Below are positions 5,415 to 9,038 of a stretch of DNA of 9,038 nucleotides, one piece after another. Numbering within the stretch: the stretch's first letter is position 1; the number at the start of each line of letters is the position of its first letter. Below the pieces are notes generated by a model that had not been told where the DNA came from, did not search any database, and was given only the letters and a program-made list of their open reading frames with translations. The stretch is from Thalassospiraceae bacterium (GTDB lineage: Bacteria > Pseudomonadota > Alphaproteobacteria > Rhodospirillales > Magnetovibrionaceae). Position numbers and translations under genes: made by a program. The stretch spans positions 1-9,038 of the forward strand of contig DAOVVL010000055.1 of the NCBI GenBank assembly GCA_030637205.1. The letters are read 5' to 3'.

Positions 5415-7325
5415 ATGCATAGAGATTCCGAACGCCATAAACTTTTTTCCCGCCGCGCCGCCATGTTGGCAGGCGGGAAGACTGTGCTGCTGTCTACGCT
5501 GGTGGGGCGGATGTATTATCTTCAGGTCATCGAAGCTGAACGCTACAAGACGCTGGCCGACGAAAATCGCATTAACTTGCGATTGCTGCCCCCGCCGCGC
5601 GGCCCCATTCTGGATCGCAACGGTTTTGCCATGGCCGACAACCAGCAAAATTACCGCGCCTTGGTGATCCCTGAACAAGCTGGCGATCTTTCCCATACGC
5701 TGGCACTGCTTTCCAAAATTATCCCGTTAAGCGAAGGTGACTGGCGGCGCATCTTGCGCGATGCCCAACGCAAACGTGCCTTTGTTCCCATCACGGTGCG
5801 CGAAAACCTGAACTGGGGTGATGTTGCGCGCATCGAAGTCAACATGCCGGACCTTCCCGGCGTGTTAATTGATGTCGGGCAAAGCCGGAACTATATGTTC
5901 GGTGAAGAAACCGCCCATGTGCTGGGATATGTGGCGGCTGTGTCAGAACGTGAAATGACCGGTGATCCGTTGTTGGAACTTCCGGGCTTTCGCATCGGCA
6001 AGGCGGGGGTGGAAAAAGTTTACGATCAGGTGTTGCGCGGATCTGGCGGCAGCTCACAGGTTGAGGTCAATGCCCTGGGACGTGTTATTCGCGAACTGGC
6101 CCGCCAGGAAGGCGAACCGGGAAGTGAAGTGCGCCTGACCATTGATCTGGACCTGCAACGCTTTGTAGCCGAACGCCTCGGCGATCACAGTGCATCTGCG
6201 GTGGTGATGGATGTGCATACCGGCGAAGTGCTGGCGATGGTTTCAACCCCGTCATTTGATCCGGGTCTGTTTAACAAGGGTCTGGATCAAGAACAATGGG
6301 ATGCGCTGGTTCACAACGAAAAAGCACCGTTGACCAACAAATCCATCGCCGGCCAATACGCGCCGGGATCAACCTTTAAAATGGCGGTGGCGCTGGCGGC
6401 GTTGGAAAAAGGCGCGATGACACCGGAAACCAAGGTGCATTGTTCGGGTTCAACCAAACTGGGTAACGCTGAATTTCACTGCTGGAAACGCGGCGGTCAC
6501 GGAACGATGAATATGCATAGCGCCCTGGAACAATCGTGCGATGTGTACTTTTACGAAGCCGCCAAACGCACCGGCATTGATCGCATTGCCGCGATGGGGC
6601 GCAAGCTGGGGCTGGGTGAAACCTTAGGGATAGACCTGCCCGGTGAAAAGCACGGCTTGCTGCCTAGCCGCAAGTGGAAGATGGGCGCTTACGGGGTGCC
6701 GTGGCAACTGGGCGAAACGCTGATCGCGGGGATCGGGCAGGGCTTCATACTGGCAACGCCATTGCAATTGGCGGTGATGACCGCACGGCTTTCGAACGGC
6801 GGCTTTCGCGTATCGCCGCACCTGATGGAAGATGCAAACAAAGCCGAAGGCAATTTGACCCCCAACCTTGAATCCCTTGGCCTGCCGCCGGAACATCTGG
6901 CGGTGGTGCGTGGCGGCATGAACGCGGTGGTCAACGGAACCTTTGGAACTGCCAAGCGTTCACGAATTTCTTATCCGGGTTATGAAATGGCCGGCAAGAC
7001 CGGAACCGTGCAGGTGCGCCGCATCACCAAACTAGAGCGCGAGCAGGGCGTCGTGAAAAACAAGGACCTGCCGTGGAAAGAACGTGATCACGCTATTTTT
7101 GTCGGCTTTGCCCCGGTTGATAATCCGCGCTTTGCCGTATCGGTGGTGGTTGAACACGGCGGTGGCGGATCATCGGTCGCGGCGCCGCTGGCAAAAGACA
7201 TTTTGTTAAAAGTTCAAAAGCTGGTCGAAACCGAACGCGGCCCCAGCGATCTGGAAGCCAGCCTGGAACGTTCAACTGACGAAATTGGCACGGGCAAAGT
7301 CGGGAAGGCCAGAAATGAGACATAA
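5415..7325 (+). CDS. mrdA: Penicillin-binding protein 2, elongasome transpeptidase
   Basis: PBP2 is the class B (monofunctional) D,D-transpeptidase that cross-links new side-wall peptidoglycan together with RodA. It is anchored in the inner membrane with its catalytic domain in the periplasm. The 636 residues match the family (about 630). A basic N-terminus leads into one membrane helix at about 15-36. The pedestal domain starts with RGPILDRNG at 62-70. The penicillin-binding domain shows all three active-site motifs: Ser319-Thr-Phe-Lys322 (nucleophile and base, in YAPGSTFK), Ser374-Cys-Asp376 (the SxN/SxD motif in its usual PBP2 form) and Lys528-Thr-Gly530. The mreD-mrdA gap is 41 bp, and rodA starts 3 bp after the stop, so one transcript is likely. 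The division paralogue FtsI is excluded by the SCD motif and the mre-rodA context. Confidence 0.96.
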   Translation: MHRDSERHKLFSRRAAMLAGGKTVLLSTLVGRMYYLQVIEAERYKTLADENRINLRLLPPPRGPILDRNGFAMADNQQNYRALVIPEQAGDLSHTLALLSKIIPLSEGDWRRILRDAQRKRAFVPITVRENLNWGDVARIEVNMPDLPGVLIDVGQSRNYMFGEETAHVLGYVAAVSEREMTGDPLLELPGFRIGKAGVEKVYDQVLRGSGGSSQVEVNALGRVIRELARQEGEPGSEVRLTIDLDLQRFVAERLGDHSASAVVMDVHTGEVLAMVSTPSFDPGLFNKGLDQEQWDALVHNEKAPLTNKSIAGQYAPGSTFKMAVALAALEKGAMTPETKVHCSGSTKLGNAEFHCWKRGGHGTMNMHSALEQSCDVYFYEAAKRTGIDRIAAMGRKLGLGETLGIDLPGEKHGLLPSRKWKMGAYGVPWQLGETLIAGIGQGFILATPLQLAVMTARLSNGGFRVSPHLMEDANKAEGNLTPNLESLGLPPEHLAVVRGGMNAVVNGTFGTAKRSRISYPGYEMAGKTGTVQVRRITKLEREQGVVKNKDLPWKERDHAIFVGFAPVDNPRFAVSVVVEHGGGGSSVAAPLAKDILLKVQKLVETERGPSDLEASLERSTDEIGTGKVGKARNET

Positions 7326-7328
7326 GCC

Positions 7329-8483
7329 ATGAGACACAGCAACGTCTTTGCGCAATCGCAGATGTCGGTCGGTCAAAAGCTGATCCATATGCACTGGTTT
7401 TTTATTTTGCTGCTCAGTCTGACAGCGGTAATTGGTTTTGCCATGTTGTATTCCGCAGCCGGCGCCAGCTTTGATCCGTGGGCATCGCGCCAGATGGTGC
7501 GGTTTGTATTGGGCCTGATGGGGTTGATGGTATTGGCGGTCACCGATATTCGGTTGTGGTTGCGCTATTCTTACGGAATTTATTTTGTGGTGCTGGCCTT
7601 GTTGATCGCGGTTGAGGTCGCGGGCTTCGTTGGCATGGGGGCCCAGCGCTGGATCAGTTTTGGTATTTTCAACATCCAGCCTTCGGAATTGATGAAAATC
7701 GCCGTGGTTCTGGCATTGGCCCGGTATTTTCATGGCGGCAGCCTCGAAGAGATTGAACGCCCAACATATCTGGTGCCGCCGATTTTATTGGTGATTGTGC
7801 CGGCGGTATTGATTGTTCGCCAGCCCGACCTTGGCACCACCCTGATGATCCTGCTGGCCAGTGCAGGCATGTTTTTTGCCGCCGGTGTGCGCATGTGGAA
7901 ATTTGCACTGGTTGGCGCCATGGGGTTGGCGGCGGCTCCGGTGGCATGGTTTTATGTGCTGCGCGATTATCAGCGATCGCGCATTTTGACCTTCATCAAC
8001 CCCGAAGACGACACGCTCGGCGCCAGCTATCATATTATTCAATCCAAGATCGCGTTGGGTTCGGGGGGCTTGTTCGGCAAGGGATTTTTACAAGGCACCC
8101 AGGGCCATTTGAATTTCCTGCCGGAAAAACAAACCGACTTCATCTTTACCATGCTGGCGGAAGAATTTGGCCTGACCGGCGGTTTGATCCTGTTGGCGCT
8201 GTACACCATGCTTTTGGTTTACGGATTTTCCATATCCATTTCCAGCCGCAACCATTTTGGCCGCCTGGTCGGCATGGGGGTGACGCTGACCTTCTTCCTG
8301 TATGTGTTTATCAACATCGCCATGGTGATGGGCCTGATCCCGGTGGTGGGCGTGCCGTTGCCGCTGGTTTCGTACGGCGGCACGGCGATGCTGACAATTT
8401 TGCTCGGCTTCGGGCTGTTGATGTCGGTGCATATTCACCGCGACCTGGTGATTGGCCGGCGCGATAGCGGCGATGACTTGTAA
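7329..8483 (+). CDS. rodA: Peptidoglycan glycosyltransferase RodA (SEDS family)
   Basis: RodA polymerises lipid II into glycan strands during cell elongation, paired with PBP2. The 384-residue product has about ten membrane helices, usual for RodA. Family marks in order: LYSAAG after the first helix, GAQRWI with Trp108 (equivalent to a functionally important Trp), QPSELMK at 117-123, RQPDLGTT at 164-171, the loop LPEKQTDFIF with Asp270 (aligned by eye to the catalytic Asp of characterised RodA proteins), and PLVSYGG at 345-351. The ATG at 7329 lies 3 bp after the mrdA stop and has only a weak ribosome-binding site, suggesting translational coupling. An in-frame ATG at 7362 would remove 11 residues ahead of the first helix and is a possible alternative start. 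FtsW is excluded by the PBP2/mre neighbours. Confidence 0.96.
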   Translation: MRHSNVFAQSQMSVGQKLIHMHWFFILLLSLTAVIGFAMLYSAAGASFDPWASRQMVRFVLGLMGLMVLAVTDIRLWLRYSYGIYFVVLALLIAVEVAGFVGMGAQRWISFGIFNIQPSELMKIAVVLALARYFHGGSLEEIERPTYLVPPILLVIVPAVLIVRQPDLGTTLMILLASAGMFFAAGVRMWKFALVGAMGLAAAPVAWFYVLRDYQRSRILTFINPEDDTLGASYHIIQSKIALGSGGLFGKGFLQGTQGHLNFLPEKQTDFIFTMLAEEFGLTGGLILLALYTMLLVYGFSISISSRNHFGRLVGMGVTLTFFLYVFINIAMVMGLIPVVGVPLPLVSYGGTAMLTILLGFGLLMSVHIHRDLVIGRRDSGDDL

Positions 8484-8533
8484 AGCCCATCCCGGCGCAA
8501 ATTATCAAGCAATTTCAGGGCCAAAGAATAGGC

Positions 8534-8562
8534 TTGCGCGCACAACAGTGGCTATTTATACC
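8534..8562 (+). promoter_or_regulatory. Putative tRNA-Lys promoter
   Basis: TTGCGC (8534-8539) and TATACC (8557-8562) are spaced 17 bp and end 30 bp before the tRNA. The 109-bp rodA-tRNA gap shows no strong intrinsic terminator for rodA, so some read-through into the tRNA is also possible. Confidence 0.45.
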
Positions 8563-8592
8563 TTTCCTTGATATCCCAAGCACATCGCTTTG

Positions 8593-8668
<76 letters not shown>

Positions 8669-8675
8669 ATTAAAT

Positions 8676-8707
8676 CAAGGCCTTAGCGGGAAACTGCTGA
8701 GGCCTTG
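8676..8707 (+). terminator. Stem-loop after tRNA-Lys, probable terminator or processing hairpin
   Basis: CAAGGCCTTAGC (8676-8687) pairs with GCTGAGGCCTTG (8696-8707) as a 12-bp stem with one T-G wobble and an 8-base loop. It lies seven bases after the tRNA CCA. There is no T tract behind it, so termination may need help; the hairpin may instead mark the 3' end for RNase processing. Confidence 0.6.
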
Positions 8708-8716
8708 GTCGCTCTT

Positions 8717-8735
8717 AGGTAACATTTGAGGTAAC
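8717..8735 (+). repeat. Direct repeat AGGTAAC x2 behind tRNA-Lys
   Basis: AGGTAAC occurs at 8717-8723 and again at 8729-8735, separated by ATTTG, giving a 12-bp period. The pair starts about 50 bp past the tRNA 3' end. Short direct repeats in this position can be arm-type binding sites of a tRNA-targeting integrase, but no integrase is seen in the window. Confidence 0.5.
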
Positions 8736-8822
8736 AGTCAGATAGAGGTTGTCAGGCCCATAGCCTGAAGGTGTTGGTTTAAATTTAATCTCCGCATCCG
8801 CGATGGAGCTGTACTGTCAGGG

Positions 8823-8904
8823 GTCTGCTTAGCGCCCGACAGCAGACTTCATTCGATACGCGTGTTGATGTCCGCTAATAGCCATTAGCGGACATTGAAA
8901 CACG
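8823..8904. repeat. Two related palindromes (REP/BIME-like pair)
   Basis: The first palindrome is GTCTGCT (8823-8829) with AGCAGAC (8841-8847) and an 11-base loop. The second has a core of ATGTCCGCTAAT (8868-8879) with ATTAGCGGACAT (8884-8895), 12 perfect pairs around loop AGCC. It is extended by CGTGTT (8861-8866) with AACACG (8899-8904) across a small internal loop. The arms GTCTGCT/AGCAGAC and GTCCGCT/AGCGGAC differ by one base on each side, and the change keeps the pair. This suggests one family of dispersed palindromic elements. No coding sequence is attached. Confidence 0.6.
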
Positions 8905-9038
8905 AGCACAAATATCCTTGCTCCACCCCAAATGAAACATGATTGCCATAAACTCGGCCGCATTGGCCATTGAAGAACGCTGCCAGCTCGAGCAGCAGGA
9001 CCGAAAACCTGCGCCAAACCCTTTCATAGGCGTTGGGC

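Larger units (their letters stand above)
8709..9038. other. Region after tRNA-Lys with repeats and no convincing gene
   Basis: About 330 bp with no ORF that has both a good start and a recognisable product. It holds a direct repeat of AGGTAAC (8717-8723 and 8729-8735), a hairpin TCAGGC/GCCTGA (8752-8768), a bulged CTCC..ATC/GAT..GGAG fold (8790-8808) and two related palindromes (8823-8904). On the minus strand a frame is open from the window edge to a stop at 8875-8877, with an ATG at 9027 (50 codons, ending inside the large palindrome). It could be the tail of a gene outside the window, but I recognise nothing in it. Confidence 0.55.

Noticed and set aside
7895..8467. 190-codon plus-strand ORF inside rodA
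   Set aside because: It lies entirely within rodA in another frame. The His, Arg and Gly rich product is typical of a frame-shifted reading of a membrane-protein gene.
1021..8483. Possible frameshifts, fusions or missing catalytic residues in leuA, mreB, mreC, mreD, mrdA or rodA
   Set aside because: All six are full length, and every active-site motif I could check by eye is present.
8829..9017. 62-codon minus-strand ORF starting with TTG at 9017
   Set aside because: Rare start codon, no well-spaced ribosome-binding site, it reads straight through the palindromes, and there is no recognisable domain.

Overview
The window looks like a chromosomal segment of an alphaproteobacterium, most likely a Rhodospirillales-type free-living species. 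This rests on family-level sequence character, moderate GC, and an order I associate with that group: leuA next to mreB-mreC-mreD-mrdA-rodA. I could not run a database comparison.

Layout. A strong stem-loop terminator (1-34) closes an unseen plus-strand gene and faces a convergent minus-strand gene (57-557). That gene encodes one polypeptide joining an antitoxin-like N-terminus to a RelE/ParE/HigB-like toxin C-terminus. The interval 558-1020 holds a putative promoter, a 48-codon leader ORF with nine Leu codons near its 3' end, and a stem-loop followed by a T tract. Together these look like a ribosome-mediated transcription attenuator for the next gene, leuA (1021-2571), which encodes the first committed enzyme of leucine biosynthesis. 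After a strong hairpin and a probable new promoter comes the elongasome cluster: mreB (2714-3754), a 225-bp regulatory-looking gap, then the tightly packed mreC, mreD, mrdA (PBP2) and rodA (3980-8483). The window ends with tRNA-Lys(CTT) (8593-8668), its stem-loop, and about 330 bp with no convincing gene. That tail contains direct repeats and two related palindromes.

How the genes work together. MreB filaments under the inner membrane, with MreC and MreD, position and activate the RodA (glycosyltransferase) and PBP2 (transpeptidase) pair that builds side-wall peptidoglycan and sets rod shape. LeuA is metabolically separate. A hairpin and putative promoter lie between leuA and mreB, so the two are probably independent transcription units.

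The core genes are ordinary, intact and carry their expected active-site residues. The items most worth a second look are the leucine-rich leader and attenuator, the one-piece toxin-antitoxin-like protein with a substituted His, and the repeat-bearing DNA behind the tRNA. I see no CRISPR array, insertion sequence or clear new defence system.
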